The translations under genes and the position numbers were made by a program. This document shows positions 42,852-56,175 of a DNA stretch of 64,000 nucleotides, one piece after another. The notes under the pieces are model-generated. The model had not been told where the DNA came from, did not search any database, and was given only the letters and a program-made list of their open reading frames with translations. Within the stretch, counting starts at the first letter, position 1. Each line of letters starts with the position of its first letter. This stretch comes from Arsenophonus sp046530765 (GTDB lineage Bacteria; Pseudomonadota; Gammaproteobacteria; Enterobacterales; Enterobacteriaceae). Where the stretch lies: the NCBI GenBank assembly GCA_046530765.1, contig JBHEQS010000009.1, positions 1 to 64,000 of the forward strand, in the 5' to 3' direction.

Positions 42852-43562
42852 TTAACGTCTGGAGTTAAAAACTCGCAACATCATTAAAAATAAGTTAATA
42901 AAATCTAAATATAGTGTTAATGCACCAATAATGGCATATTTGTGCGCATCTTCTTGATCGAAATTATTAATTTTACTCCCTATATCTTTTAGTTTCTGAG
43001 TATCATAAACCGTTAAGGCTGAAAAAATTAATACTCCTACATATGTAATAACTAGAGTTAGACCAGAATTTTGCAGAAAAATATTTACTACTGAAGCAAT
43101 AATTAGTCCTATTAATGCCATAAACAAGAAGTTTCCCATGCTAGTTAAATTACGCTTAGTTGTATGAGCATAAAAACTAAGTGTGCCAAACATGGCGGCT
43201 GTAATAAAAAAGGCACTACTAACTGGAGTTCCAGTATAAGAAACCAATAATAAAGAAATCGTTAATCCTGTAAGAGCTGAATATAGCATAAACATTGTAG
43301 TTGCTATCGCTTTTGTTAATTTATGCAACATAAATGATAATCCTGAAACTAATGCGAATTCAGCAATAATTAATAGTGTCAACCCCCAGTGGTGTGTTGC
43401 AAGATACATAATAATATTACTATTATTGATTGCATACCAAGCAACAAATGAAGTTAATAGTAAACCAACTGTCATCCATCCGTAAACTTGAGACATATAT
43501 GTTTGAATGCTAGCTCTACCGAGCTCGACGATCGAATCATTTTGATGTTTAAATCGATCCAT
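42852..43562 (-). CDS. ybhL: Bax inhibitor-1 family inner-membrane protein YbhL
   Basis: A 236-residue membrane protein close to E. coli YbhL (234) along its whole length. It belongs to the BI-1/YccA (UPF0005) family, and has seven hydrophobic segments. Landmarks are MDRFxxxDSIV at the N-terminus, QVYGWMTVGLLLTSFVAWYA, MLYSALTGLT, TTKRNL, and the C-terminal TVYDTQKLKDIG and ALTLYLDFINLFLMMLR with the conserved acidic residues. BI-1 relatives (e.g. BsYetJ) act as pH-sensitive calcium channels, and YccA modulates FtsH; YbhL itself has no settled function. It stands alone, with a clear terminator. Confidence 0.93.
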   Translation of the reverse strand: MDRFKHQNDSIVELGRASIQTYMSQVYGWMTVGLLLTSFVAWYAINNSNIIMYLATHHWGLTLLIIAEFALVSGLSFMLHKLTKAIATTMFMLYSALTGLTISLLLVSYTGTPVSSAFFITAAMFGTLSFYAHTTKRNLTSMGNFLFMALIGLIIASVVNIFLQNSGLTLVITYVGVLIFSALTVYDTQKLKDIGSKINNFDQEDAHKYAIIGALTLYLDFINLFLMMLRVFNSRR

Positions 43563-43958
43563 GATGAATTACCCTCATCACTTGCGTTAAAGATAAAGCT
43601 ATTTAATTATTAAATAGCTCAGTAAACTTAACCTTATATTTTATTTTAATTTATTTTTTTAGATAAGTAAATTAAAATAAATTCAATAAAATTGTGTTAT
43701 TTTTAAATAAATGTTGATTTATCATTAAGTCATGTATTAACTTTATTATCTAATGTAGTCTTTAGTTAAGCTCATTTTAATAAAGTTGCAGTTTTAGTTT
43801 TTATATAAAACATGATAAATCTAAATTAGAAAAATTAATTAATGATTTTTTTTCTAAAAATAATCACTTGTTTCCATGTTTATTAACATTAATTAAATTA
43901 ATAATACATATATATAGTTACAATACAAGTGCAGCCAATAACTTTCTTAATTTTCAAC

Positions 43959-43996
43959 ATCTTTACCACTTTTGTTATAACAAAAGTGGTAAAGAT
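43959..43996. repeat. Perfect 38-base palindrome
   Basis: The 19 bases from 43959 are exactly mirrored to 43996 with no loop base; the arm core is CTTTACCACTTTTGTTA. It has far more G and C than the DNA around it. In RNA it would be a strong stem. It lies about 400 bases upstream of ybhL. Confidence 0.93.
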
Positions 43997-45615
43997 TGAT
44001 ACATAAATATTGTAATTAAAGCAATACTTAGATATTTTCTCATAAAAATAATTATTACATCAATACAATTGTTTAGTAAAAATAAATTAATTTTATGCAT
44101 TATAATTTTCTTGTCGAGAAACTAGTTGTTGTGTTTATTATTTACTATCATTTTACAAATGAAAATGCAATTTAATTGTTAAAAATTAATAAATAATTTT
44201 AGATACAAAATTTATATTTTTTTTAGAAAAAAATTATTTTTAAAGATTTAGTGTATTTATCTTAATTTAGAATACAATTCTATTGTAGAAATTATCAATT
44301 ATAATTTTCTAATTATACATTTAGTTAAAACATATTAATTTATAAAAATTAGCAAATAAAAATATTTTAATTGTGATTCTATATTAAAATCCATAAATTT
44401 ACTATTCATTTTAGTAACGTTTTAAAAATGTTTGCATGTACTTTATTCTATTTCACGTATATAGCAAAAGTTATTTTGGAGTACGTTATAAAAGACGAGA
44501 CTCTAATTATATTTTTTTATTGTAATGTATTGAATTTTAAAAAAAAACTTAAATATAAAATAAACTAACAAAAACAAAAACTTTCATTCATATTTTTAGT
44601 AATATTGAGTTTAATTAGTAATATTAAGATAATATTCTGTTTTTAATTATGATATAATAAAAATTTATAAATATACGTTACAAAATAATGTAATTTGTAG
44701 AAATTAATTTCAATTTTCATAAAAGTTAAAAGTAAACTAAACGGCATGCTAATTTTATTTTATAAAATATAATAAAATAAGAAATAAAATAGAAATTTAG
44801 AAAAAATTTGATAAAAAAAAGTATTTTTGCTAACTATGCTAACTAAAGAAAGATAAAAGAAAATATACTTACATTTTGCATATAAAGTTGATTTTCTTAT
44901 GATATTCTAAATATTCGATATTATTTTTTTTTAAAACTTATTACAGTATAAATGTAAAAACTATTGACAAAATAAGAATAAATCTATTCTATACGATAGT
45001 AGTATTATTCTGAAATTATTTGATAGAAATATTGATAATAATCTAATTATATATGATAAGGTTTATCATATATAATTAAAGTTTTTTAATTATGTTCTTG
45101 CTATTAATCAAACATAAAATCGTACAGTAAAAAAAGAAAATATATTGTAATATTTATCAATTATTTTATTTAATATATTTAAACTTAAATCTTTTATTTA
45201 TTATGTAATTTTCAGAAAATTTAAAATATCATAAGTAAATTATTTAATTAAAAATAAGATAAAGTACTAAAGTTTTTCAGTTATATTAACATATATTTAT
45301 TTATATTCATTATAAATAAATATATGTTACATGAAATAAAACAATTAAAATATTTTTATAAAAATAAGTTTCTAAGTACAGATAAATAACTTACATGATT
45401 ATTGTTTTTTTTGAAACATTTCAATATTTATATAGAATCAAGAAAAAGAATTATCTAATTTTTTTATTTATTCTAACAATATTTCTACTACAGTTACTAA
45501 TTAAAAATTTAAATTTAAGATAAATTAGTAAAATAGTTTCGTTATTAATACTTAATACTACTATTAAGTGCACTAAAATGTAATGTAACAATAAAAATAA
45601 TAAAGTTATTATATT

Positions 45616-45659
45616 ATATCTTACGCTTCATCTTTCATAAAATGTGAATCGTAAGATAT
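45616..45659 (-). terminator. Possible terminator-like stem-loop after xthA
   Basis: ATATCTTACG (45616-45625) pairs with CGTAAGATAT (45650-45659), 64 bases past the xthA stop. The following minus-strand sequence is A/T-rich without a long U-run, so the call is tentative. Confidence 0.45.
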
Positions 45660-45722
45660 TAAAAGATGAGAAATTACAAAAAAAATGAAATTAAATCAAA
45701 CTTTAATTAGTATTATTTTATT

Positions 45723-46532
45723 TTATTTTATTTTAAATTTTGCCCAAATTGGAGCATGGTCTGAAGGTTTTATCATGCTTCTAATTGCATAATCAATACC
45801 AGTTTCGCCACAGCATGAAAATAATGAATTAGATGCTAGTATTAGATCAACACGTAAACCTATATTGTTAATAAAACCGTTTGAGCGGTAATCAAACCAA
45901 GAAAATTGATTATTAATTTCTGGATTTTGTTTACGATAAGTATCTATCAACCCCCATGATTTTAATTTATTAATCCATTTGCGTTCTTCAGGTAAGAACG
46001 AACACTTTCCAGAATTTAACCAACGCTTTCTGTTAATTTCACCAATACCAATATCATGATCAGTTGGACTAATATTCATATCGCCCATAACAATAATATG
46101 TGATTTTGGTGAAAGATTTTTTTGTAAATAAAATTGTAAATCTTTATAATATTTTTCTTTTGACGCAAATTTTATTGGATGATTTCTGGACTCACCTTGT
46201 GGAAAGTAACAGTTTATTATTGTAATAATTCCATTTTTTGTTTCAACATTTGCCATAATAATTCTACGTTGGGCATCAATATTATCACTTGGAAATCCTT
46301 TCTGTACACTTATTGGTTTTTGTTTACAGAATAGAGCAACACCATAATGTGTTTTTTGTCCATAAAAATATATATAATATCCTAGTTTATTAACTTTATC
46401 TAATGGGAAAGTTATATCATCAACTTTAGTTTCCTGTAAGCCAATTATATCTGGTTGGTGTTTTTCAATGATAGCTTCAAGCTGATGGATATGTGCTCTT
46501 AAGCTATTTATGTTAAATGAGACAAATTTCAT
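45723..46532 (-). CDS. xthA: Exodeoxyribonuclease III
   Basis: The main AP endonuclease and 3'-phosphatase/3'-5' exonuclease of base excision repair, 269 residues (E. coli 268). Catalytic residues of the EEP family are in place: Asn7 in FNINS, Glu34 in LQETK, Asp and Asn in GDMNISP (about 151/153), Asp in RVDLILAS (about 229) and Asp258-His259 in SDHAP. Residue 10 is Ser where E. coli has Gly. Retention indicates that base excision repair is partly kept in this A+T-biased genome. It stands alone. Confidence 0.97.
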   Translation of the reverse strand: MKFVSFNINSLRAHIHQLEAIIEKHQPDIIGLQETKVDDITFPLDKVNKLGYYIYFYGQKTHYGVALFCKQKPISVQKGFPSDNIDAQRRIIMANVETKNGIITIINCYFPQGESRNHPIKFASKEKYYKDLQFYLQKNLSPKSHIIVMGDMNISPTDHDIGIGEINRKRWLNSGKCSFLPEERKWINKLKSWGLIDTYRKQNPEINNQFSWFDYRSNGFINNIGLRVDLILASNSLFSCCGETGIDYAIRSMIKPSDHAPIWAKFKIK

Positions 46533-48626
46533 TATAATTATTTACCTAATTTAATTATAGTCGCATTCATATTATAACATGTTTAATGTGAACATATAAC
46601 AACTTATTAATAAAGTATTTATAGAATAAACAATTAGATATGATAAAATAGTTTATTAAATATTAGTTTAAAAAATTTATTACTAGTATTTAATTATTTT
46701 TATTTAAATTGTTGATACAGGTTATTAATTAGTAGTTATATTTTCTTCTTAATAAAAGACATAAAAACATTTTAAATTAAAATGTAACAATTATTATAAT
46801 TACATTTGTAAATTAAGACTATAAGATTTTATGTTTATCTTTAATAAAGTTATTGTATATTAATAAATAATTATATCTTGAAAGATATATATGGTCAAAT
46901 ATTTTTTTATGTAGTTTTTAAATTAAAGATTATTTAAAATAAAAACAATTTATAGTCTTAATAAATAAATTACAAAATATTCATTATTTATTATAATATA
47001 TTTAAATTTATTTTATAAATAGCTATCTAAAATTCTTTATAAATTATATTAAAATTATAAAAATAATTTAGTAAACTAATAATTATATTTAAAATAAAAT
47101 TAATTTGTTATATGAATATAATTAAAAACTTCAGTATATTAAAATTAATTCAAAATTATGATTAAATTATTTAAACAATAAATTATTAAAAAAGATGTTA
47201 AATAATAATATGTTTTTATAAAAAAACACATAATAACATTTTAAGTTTATTTATTTTGATAATTTTTTAAAAACAATTAATCAATAGATAAAATGTTATT
47301 TTTAATAAAGTTAATATTAATTTAATTATAATTAAAAAAGATTTTTTTAACATACTAATTTTCAACAATAAATATATAGAACATTAATTTTTAATTAAAA
47401 AATAGAAAATATAAACTATTTATTACAATAAATAAAATATATTCATATTGAACGTCATAACTGATTTGATTTATATTTATTTTATTTTGTTTTATCTGCA
47501 TAGATTTTTGTTATATCAAATTAAGAACAAACTCACAAATAGAAAAAATAAATTTATTTTTTAAAGTTTACAAAATATTACAAAATTTCTGCAAGTAAAA
47601 TTTATTTTTAAATTTGTTATTTTTATGGAAGTGCATGCATAATAATTTCAGTAATATATAAATAAAATATTTTACTATGAATATTTATATTCAAATAATG
47701 TAACAAACAGTAAAACTATTTATATTGTAGAGTCAATGATATTAATTTTTTTTGATAAATATTACTACACTTATAATCGTATTTAAATTCAAAAAACAAC
47801 AATAAATACGTATAATATTGTAATGAAATACAGTTATAATATTGATGATTAAAAGTATTTTTTTTTATTTTTTTTTATAAATTTATAACTTTAATTTAGT
47901 ATTTTCATGCTAAAGTTCGATGATATTATTAATATTCTTATTATTACTAGAATATTAATACAGAATTAACATTAAGTATATAAATATTTTTTGATATTTA
48001 AATTTCTTATTTTTTTTTAGACACTTATGTACTTCAAAAAAAATCTAATGAATTATTCATTTTATGATATTATAAAAAAATATTTATAATTTTAAATCAT
48101 TACTTATATATTAATATTAGAATAAATTAAGAAATACATATTTAGTAACTACTTTAACTGATTCAGTGTAGTTGCTACTGATATAAAAAGAATAATATAA
48201 TACTAATTATTGTATATCTGCTTGTGGCCAATAATGTCATTGTATATATTCTTTAAAATCTAATATTTCATATTGCTATTATTAACTTATAAAGATTTTC
48301 TATGCATAATATATAATTGTAATTATATAGGTTATATTTTCAGGTTAGATTAGTAATATTATTACCTATATTTTATGATAGAAAAGATATATAATATAAA
48401 ATTAATTATTTATACAAAAAAATATACATATATGAAATAATGTTCAGAAAGAATGAAATAGTATAAATTTTATAGTAATATTGAATTGCAATTTCAATTA
48501 AAGCATAGTTTCTGTTACAGCAAATTTTATTATTTAATTTTAAATACTTTTATTTCTGTTTAATTAAAATTTTTTTATTATTATATTATTTATAATATAT
48601 AAATTTTATTATGCAGTTGATATATT

Positions 48627-48662
48627 TTTTAAAAGTTTATTATAAATAATAAACTTTTAAAA
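48627..48662. repeat. Inverted repeat, 15-base arms
   Basis: Arms 48627-48641 and 48648-48662 (TTTTAAAAGTTTATT and its complement), six-base loop. Confidence 0.85.
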
Positions 48663-49491
48663 TCAGTATTTTTATATTGAGTAATAACTTTTTTTAAAAA
48701 ATAGAAAAAATAATTAACTTTTAAAAATTTTACTTTTGATATACAGTTTTCCATTAAAAATATAATTCAATTTATATTGAAATTATATTAACCATGCAAA
48801 AGCAAACTGCGACACATAATTTATAATTAATGTATGTAACAGATAAAAATATTTTTCATAAATTTTACTTTTTTATTAATTTCAATAAGTTTCTATGCTG
48901 AGCTAATAATTTATATATTAACTCTAACTTTTATATATGTATACTTACTTAATATAGTTTGCAATATTCAATTTCTTGATAAATAAATAATTTTATTTTC
49001 ATTTTATTGTACAATTTCTATAATTTTACTTATCAGAAATAATACCAATATTTTACTATTTATTTTTTTGTATTTACTAATTTTAAAAATTATTTTGCAT
49101 AATTAAATATATCAATTTTTATTGCATAATACAGAATCTATGAATAATTTATTTCTAATGAAAATTTATCTATTCTCATGATATTAAACTGATAAAAATT
49201 AGTTGTACTATCTTTATAAGTTTTTATTGTTATTAACAATAAAAATAATTATTTAAGTTACTATATTGTGTAATGTTTAATAACTTATTTGTATCATTTT
49301 ATTAAATATCATTTTAATCTAAATTAAACTAATTGCTTATCTTATTTTATCCAATAAACATTACTCATCCTAAACAATGTATTTTACAAAATAATGTATT
49401 CTAATATCTTCAGTTAAATTAATGACTTTTTTATTGTTAATTTTCATAATTTTAAATATGTATTATTATATTTAATGTCGAATTTCTATAA

Positions 49492-49532
49492 ATAGATTAT
49501 ACATTACTTTATTTTAATAAATGTATAATCTA
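49492..49532. repeat. Inverted repeat, 14-base arms
   Basis: ATAGATTATACATT (49492-49505) and its exact reverse complement (49519-49532), 13-base loop. Confidence 0.85.
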
Positions 49533-49667
49533 TAATGATTAATTGATAAATTTTAACTAGTTATTATAAATAATAAATAATTCTAATATTGCAGAATTAA
49601 TTAGTATTAACATTAATTTTGATTTTCATTAAAAATATAATTTGAAAATATTAATAATATAATGAGT

Positions 49668-49702
49668 AAATTCTTTATGTTATATATCATAAAGAATTTT
49701 TT
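49668..49702 (+). terminator. Terminator-shaped hairpin in gene-free DNA
   Basis: AAATTCTTTATG pairs with CATAAAGAATTT (12 bp, eight-base loop) and is followed by further T. No gene now precedes it, so it may be a fossil terminator. Confidence 0.4.
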
Positions 49703-49909
49703 ATCTTATATATTTTAACATCAAAATATTTTGAATTCAATAATCAATAATTTAAACTACATTATGTTTGTTGAACAAAAGTTATAATACAAACATAATA
49801 ATTTATTATAAGATCAATGGATTTGAATCATTTTTTTATAAAAAGTAAAAAATGATTAATATTTTAACAACTTTTGATTGGATGATATAAAAATATTTTA
49901 TTTCATAAA

Positions 49910-49934
49910 ATTACATGATTCTTAATCATGTAAT
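49910..49934. repeat. Short inverted repeat, 11-base arms
   Basis: ATTACATGATT / AATCATGTAAT around CTT. A second, looser pair built on TTATCATGA ... TCATGATAA follows at about 49947-49978. Confidence 0.8.
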
Positions 49935-50481
49935 AAAATATTATTTATCATGATTTAGTTAATATTAGTCATGATAAAAAATAATTTAATTAATACTAAT
50001 ACTGTATTTATTAAACGTTTTTTATTATTAACTACTTTAATATTATGTTTTAATTAACTAGATAATTAATAATAAAGTTAGATATTTATCTTTATATTAT
50101 CCACAATAAAAGATATTTCATCCTATATATCTTTCGATAACTGATTTATAAATTTTGTTTATAACTCGATTATTGTATAAAAATAAATATTAGGAAATAT
50201 TATTTTAATATATAGAATAAATGTACAATAAAATTCAATTTTTATAAATAGTTCTCATGTAATTAATTAATATAATATTTACTAGTAAATGAATGCAATT
50301 TCTAGAAATGATTAAAAGAACTATGAAAAAATTATTAAATGTAAATTTATGTAATAAATATTAACATATTTCTATTTTATCCATAAATATATAATTATAA
50401 GATAGTGTCTTACTGAATATTTATCTTTGAATGAAGCAATATAACCAAATTATATAATATATTATTATCTTTTAATAAAGT

Positions 50482-50556
50482 TCACTCGAAAGCATATATA
50501 TTATAATTTTGTACAAATGCTTCAAATTGTTTACGCATCGCATCAAGATTTGTTAT
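50482..50556 (-). pseudogene. Possible gene fossil, C-terminal fragment
   Basis: On the minus strand, the frame ending at a TGA at 50482 reads LDAMRKQFEAFVQNYN followed by IYAFE. The balanced amino acids and the use of GCG, CGT and GAG codons are unlike random frames in this DNA, which give mostly Ile, Asn, Lys, Tyr and Phe. A stop lies about 24 codons upstream. I do not recognise the protein. It could be the last piece of a lost gene, or chance. Confidence 0.25.
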
Positions 50557-51879
50557 TTAAAATGAAATATCAATTTATTTAAATTATTATTATGCTGACA
50601 ATTGCTTCAAATATAATTAAACTACTAGAAATTATAATAGTTAAAGAAAGTTAATTTTATTTATTAACTTTTAACAAATTATTAACCAATTTTATCAAAA
50701 ATAATAGCAAACATTATTAAACTTAATTAAATAATTACTAGTTTGAACTAAAATATGTCGTGATTTAATTATATTATTAAACTAATACATCATTACCTTT
50801 CTTTATTAATTACTTTATATTTTGTTGTTGATATCTTTATATAATCTAGATTTAATTAGTGAAAATCTTTTATTTTTGACTTTAATTTTATTTGATTAAA
50901 AGACTCACAAAAATTAGTTCTGAATTTTACGATTTATTCATTTTAATTTATAGATAAACAAAAAACTTTAAATAACTGTCTAATTTAGCACAAACAACTA
51001 ATTGATTAGATGAGTGTTGTAGAAAATTAAAATCACTATTTTAATTAAAATTAGTAATAAATTTTCATACAACTAATATAAAATTATAATAGTGGCTTGC
51101 CTTCCACTTTATATGGAGTGAAATAATAATGTTTTTATTTAAAATATTAAATCGTTAAAAAATAATCTAGAGCAATATCTTTAAAATAAAATTTTAATAA
51201 GTTACACATAATGATTTTTGTAGTAATAAAGCTAATTAGCTTATTTATCATATAACATATGATAAATATTTCTTCTATAAAAAATAACTTATCAATAAAA
51301 GAAATGAATATATATATCGTTAATGCCTAATGATGTTATATATAATTTAGTTTAATTATTCGATTGCATACTTGCATCGTTAAACTTTATTTTATTGTTT
51401 TTTTTTACAAAACTTAGTTATTTATTATATTTTTGTCTACAGTATAAATTTTAATAAATAAAAGAAATTTTAAGTGTTAGAGAATATATTTAGTTATTTA
51501 ATACAGATTTTTATCATATATTAAAATTAAATAAATAAATTTATACTAAAAACATATTTTACAAGTAAAAGATTTACAAATAATGATCATTAAAGAGAAA
51601 TTAAATAATATTTATATATTTATCAAAATAAATGTTCAAATAATTTTTTTTATTCTAATAAAATATTACCATTACATTATAAAGTGTATTAATTTTCAAA
51701 AAAAAATATATTTTTAAATATATAATATTATTAATAATAAAAAAATTGTTATTGATAGTTAAAATAATATTTTACAAAAAAAATTTAAACAAGATTATTA
51801 TAACTGTATAATAATTTGTAATTTGTTTTATTTATAAGTTATTTAAAGTTTTATATTTTTCTTTTTAAAAAAAATTATA

Positions 51880-51914
<35 letters not shown>

Positions 51915-54900
51915 TTTATTATTCTAGATTTTTATAAATATTAGAATGCTTACATTGCACGTTATTAAGCAATTAAACGAATAAATTTAATTTTATATTA
52001 CTTATCATGTCATAATTAATCTAATTCAACATAAATCAGCATAAGTGAAAAAAAGATAATAAAAATCTGTCTTGATATTAATATTTTATTTTATGTTCAT
52101 ATTTTATAATTAAAATAAACTATTTTTCTGTGAATTAAATATAGATTATAAATTATTTAAGGTTATTAAAGTGATAACTATATAATTTGCTGTTAAATAT
52201 TAAAAATTTTCTTTGTGAAATGTTTAATAATTTAAGTAAAATCTGTAATAATATGAAATCATAATAATAGTAATATTATAAATTTTAAAAATTCTATTTA
52301 ATTTTACTTTATTATTTATATTAACATTGCATCAACAATAATTATTGTATATAAACATTATTTCAAGTTAATCATTAAACAAATTACAAACGACAAAATA
52401 GAGTTTACATTAGTTTTTTTTTGTAAAAATAAAGTAACATTTATATGTTTAGTAATATTAGTTAATGACTCATAATTTGAATCTTTTGTTAGTAAAACCA
52501 AATCGATATTCTATTATGTAACTTATTTTTAGCATTTAAATATATTTTATATTTTTAACAAATAAATAAAATTGTTCCTTAGTTTAAGATAAGAATAGAT
52601 AAATTTATTAGTGTTAATAATTAATTATTTTAATAAAAATTATTAATTTTTTTTAAGAAAGAATATTAAACACTGTTTTAATTGGTAATGTTGTTTTAGT
52701 AATTTGCCTTCTATGAAACAACCATTAAAATATAAATATCATAATAATTAAATTTTATCTAGTAATCCAACTATGTCAAATTAAGTGTAATTATTTTTTA
52801 TCATAAAAATATTTTAACCAAATAAATATTCAGAATAAAAACAATAAAAATTAATAAAAGTAACTAAATAAATATAAAATTATCTATATTTTATTTACTT
52901 TTTTATTATTAACTTTAATTACTAATATTTCTGTTTTTTAGTTAAGTGTTTAATTTTGAATTAAACAAGTTGTTATTAAAAAAAATTTATTTACATAAAT
53001 AAAAATTCTTGCATTTATGTTTTTTATTATAATAAATAAGTTTTAGATATACTTCTTACAACGCAACATATTCATTCTATTTAATTATTTAATTAATAAT
53101 ATTTAAATTCTCTAAATTACATAAATTTATATTTAAATAATAATTGTTTACTATTCAATAATACTTTAGTTTTAATTTAAAAATCTTATTTTCATACACA
53201 TCAAAGTTCTAGTATTAACTATTAATTTACTTATTAGTATTAGTCTATCAATAATAGAAAAAAATCTAAATTAATAAGTCTAGCACTAATTTTTTTTTAA
53301 GATCAATGAGAATCCTAATTCTATATCATTTCATAATTTCTTTATTAGAACAGGCAATACAACGCATTAATTCTATTAACATTCTGTTTCTAGTGTTAAT
53401 ATTAATAGGATAGCAAAGTAATACATCTCACATTTTCATATAATTTCTATAAATTTTTTGTATTATTAAGTTCAAGATATATTTTTAACATCTTAAAAAA
53501 ATATAAAAATCAATATTAATAAATTATTTAATTTATGTTTAATGATTAATTTATAATTATTTTTTAATAAATAAAATTAGTATAATATTAGTAGTAACTT
53601 AATAAATTAATACAAAATATAAAATAAATTAATTTTTTAATAAAAACGTCAAAATTCTAGGTTTTACAAAAAAATTTAAAATTATAAAATAACAAAAGTC
53701 AAAAATGTAAAATAGAAGTTATTAAATAAATAAATATCTAATTATTAAATATGAATTATGGATTATTTTAAGTATTTCATAAGAAGAAATTTTTATAATT
53801 AAAGTTGAATTTGGTTTATTTTTAATTAAATCTATAATTATTAATTATGTATTAAAATCTACAAATATCTAAATATAAAGAACAATTAAGCATTTTTTAA
53901 GATATCAAAATAATAATATAAAATATTTATGATTATTGATAATTTATTAGTTTTTTTAAACTAATTATTGGTTGTATATATAAAATCTGATTACGCGTAT
54001 GTATAAATAAGTTACGTAATGCAGAAAAAGAGAATAATTCTAGAAATTTTATGCGTTATATATCATATCTGAAGCAAAATATCTAAATTTAAATATATTA
54101 ATATTTATTTTTATAAAAAATATTATATATAAACATAAACAGTAAAAATTAATACAATTCAATTTATTAAAATTCTTAACAAGTTAGATGTAAATATTAA
54201 ATAATATTTTTTTAGTCTAAAAGAATCTATCCTATCTGAAAAGATGTAACATATTAAATAATTATGATTAACAAAATCAGTTTATTCTTGATATGGAAAA
54301 ATAACAAATATTATTGTTATATCTATTTTTTAAAGTTAACTTTAAATACTAAAATATGCGATTATTCTAGTTTTATTAGAAAAACTATAAGAATTTATTA
54401 ATCAATCGATTTAAAATATTTATGTGTTTAATTATATTTTATGATATAAAATATAATTTTTTAAGTTTATAAAGTGATATATATTAACTTAATTAATTAT
54501 AATTTTAAATTATAATTAATTAGTGATATTAATTTCTTTATATAATGAAAAATTTATTTAAAAATATCAAATTACATAAATTTTATTTATATAAAACATA
54601 AAATCTAATAGTAATTTATTTACAAATAAGATAATTTTTATTAATTTTAGATATTAGAATTTTTGCTAGAAAATAATTAATTTTATGTTTTTATCTTTTA
54701 TAAATAACTTGTCAATAATGTTTATATCAAATAGAAGAAGTAGTGTACTAGTTGCAAATTTAAACAATAACAATATTTTTTTGTAAGAATATTCAGATAG
54801 AATTGCAAATAAGTTTTTTATAAACAAAACGTAACTACAATAATTAAATTTAACTATATTATTAATTTAGTAAGTTTTTAAAAAAAAATAATTTCTTAAA

Positions 54901-56127
54901 TTATTAAAATTTAAAATTCTAATAAGTAATATATAAAGTATTTATTATTTTATATAAACATAATAAGTTTAAAACTCTAAAAAAAGAATGAAAAAAGCTA
55001 TCAATAACTCTTATAAAATACTTTGTTAAGAATTTTTTAAAATAATTAATAATAAATAATTTTATTAATTAAATTTATTTCATTGTTATAACTAAGTACT
55101 ACACAGATCTATCTACACCTATAATAACCTTTTATATTATAAATATAATTTAGTAAATTATATTAATAAAAATAAAGATAATAAAATTATTAATAGATAT
55201 ATTTATTATAAATTCATCAAACTAATTTTGTCTATTGCGTTAATTGCATTAACAGTATATTAATATACAAATAGTTATATCAGATCTTCAATTGTTGTTT
55301 CATTAAGCGCTAAATTTATGATTAATTGCTAGATGTTAATCTATTTATATTAAAATTAAGTTCTGAACTAATTTCATATTAAAAATTATTTTGATAAACT
55401 TTAAAATTTTATTAATTTAAAATAAAATGTAATATTTTATTTTAATAATTTATTTATTTACATTAGCAAAATGCTTAATGAAATTAATGTTGTATATTTC
55501 TTTCGCATATTTGATAAAAATTATTTATATTATTACATACTTGTAACTATTTTTTTATTACACTAAAATAACATCATTAACAATATTTACAGTAATTATA
55601 ATTATACTGTTGAATTTAAAGTATATATTCTTATTTATAATGTTTACTTTATATTTTTTCTAGTTATTTTGTAATATTTTTTTTGTAAAATATTATCAAT
55701 ATATTAATAAATTTATTGTGAATAACTTCTTCTTGACAATATGTTGATCTTAGACTATTTCATCCTAAAAACTTATTAAGTTAGTTAATTTGGAAAAAGT
55801 TTTCAATGTATTAATTATTTTAAAATAAACTTTTAATAAAAATTTATAATTTATTTCAACTAAAGTGATATTGAAAATATATTTTAGTTACTAAATAATG
55901 AATGTAAGTATTGCATTATCTATGCATTTAAAAGTTTAAGTATTATTTAAATCTATCTATTTATTATAATTTATTCTAAGAATATAAATATTGTCTATAT
56001 AATTTAATACTAATTAATAATTTATTTAATCAATGAAATGTTAGACTTTTTATTTAATATTTTATTATTAATTAAATATTAAATAATTTATTTATTTAAC
56101 TATTTATGATATAAACCATTAAACTAT

Positions 56128-56175
56128 TAATAATTTAATAATTTAATAATTTAATAATTTAATAATTTAATAATA
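56128..56175. repeat. Tandem repeat with 8-base unit (AATAATTT)
   Basis: Five to six perfect copies of AATAATTT; because the unit is nearly self-complementary the array is also an inverted repeat. Confidence 0.85.

Larger units (their letters stand above)
43563..45722. other. Gene-free interval between xthA and ybhL
   Basis: 2.2 kb without a supported gene. It contains the 38-base perfect palindrome at 43959-43996, an A/T inverted repeat at about 45045-45077 (AATTATATATGATAA/TTATCATATATAATT) and the inverted repeat after xthA at 45616-45659. Confidence 0.6.

Noticed and set aside
48215..48290. 21-codon minus-strand frame starting MTLLATSRYTI
   Set aside because: Too short and no family resemblance or ribosome site; likely chance.
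49801..49840. GGATTTGAATC segment recalling a tRNA T-loop
   Set aside because: No matching acceptor, D or anticodon arms could be built on either strand.
50097..50105. Perfect DnaA box TTATCCACA, hinting at a replication origin
   Set aside because: It is isolated: I see no cluster of boxes nearby, no dnaA, gyrB or mnmG gene and no 13-mer array, so it is probably chance.
53335..53375. Minus-strand fragment MRCIACSNKEIM with a CxxC pair
   Set aside because: Only 13 residues before a stop and not assignable to a zinc-binding family; kept only as a note.
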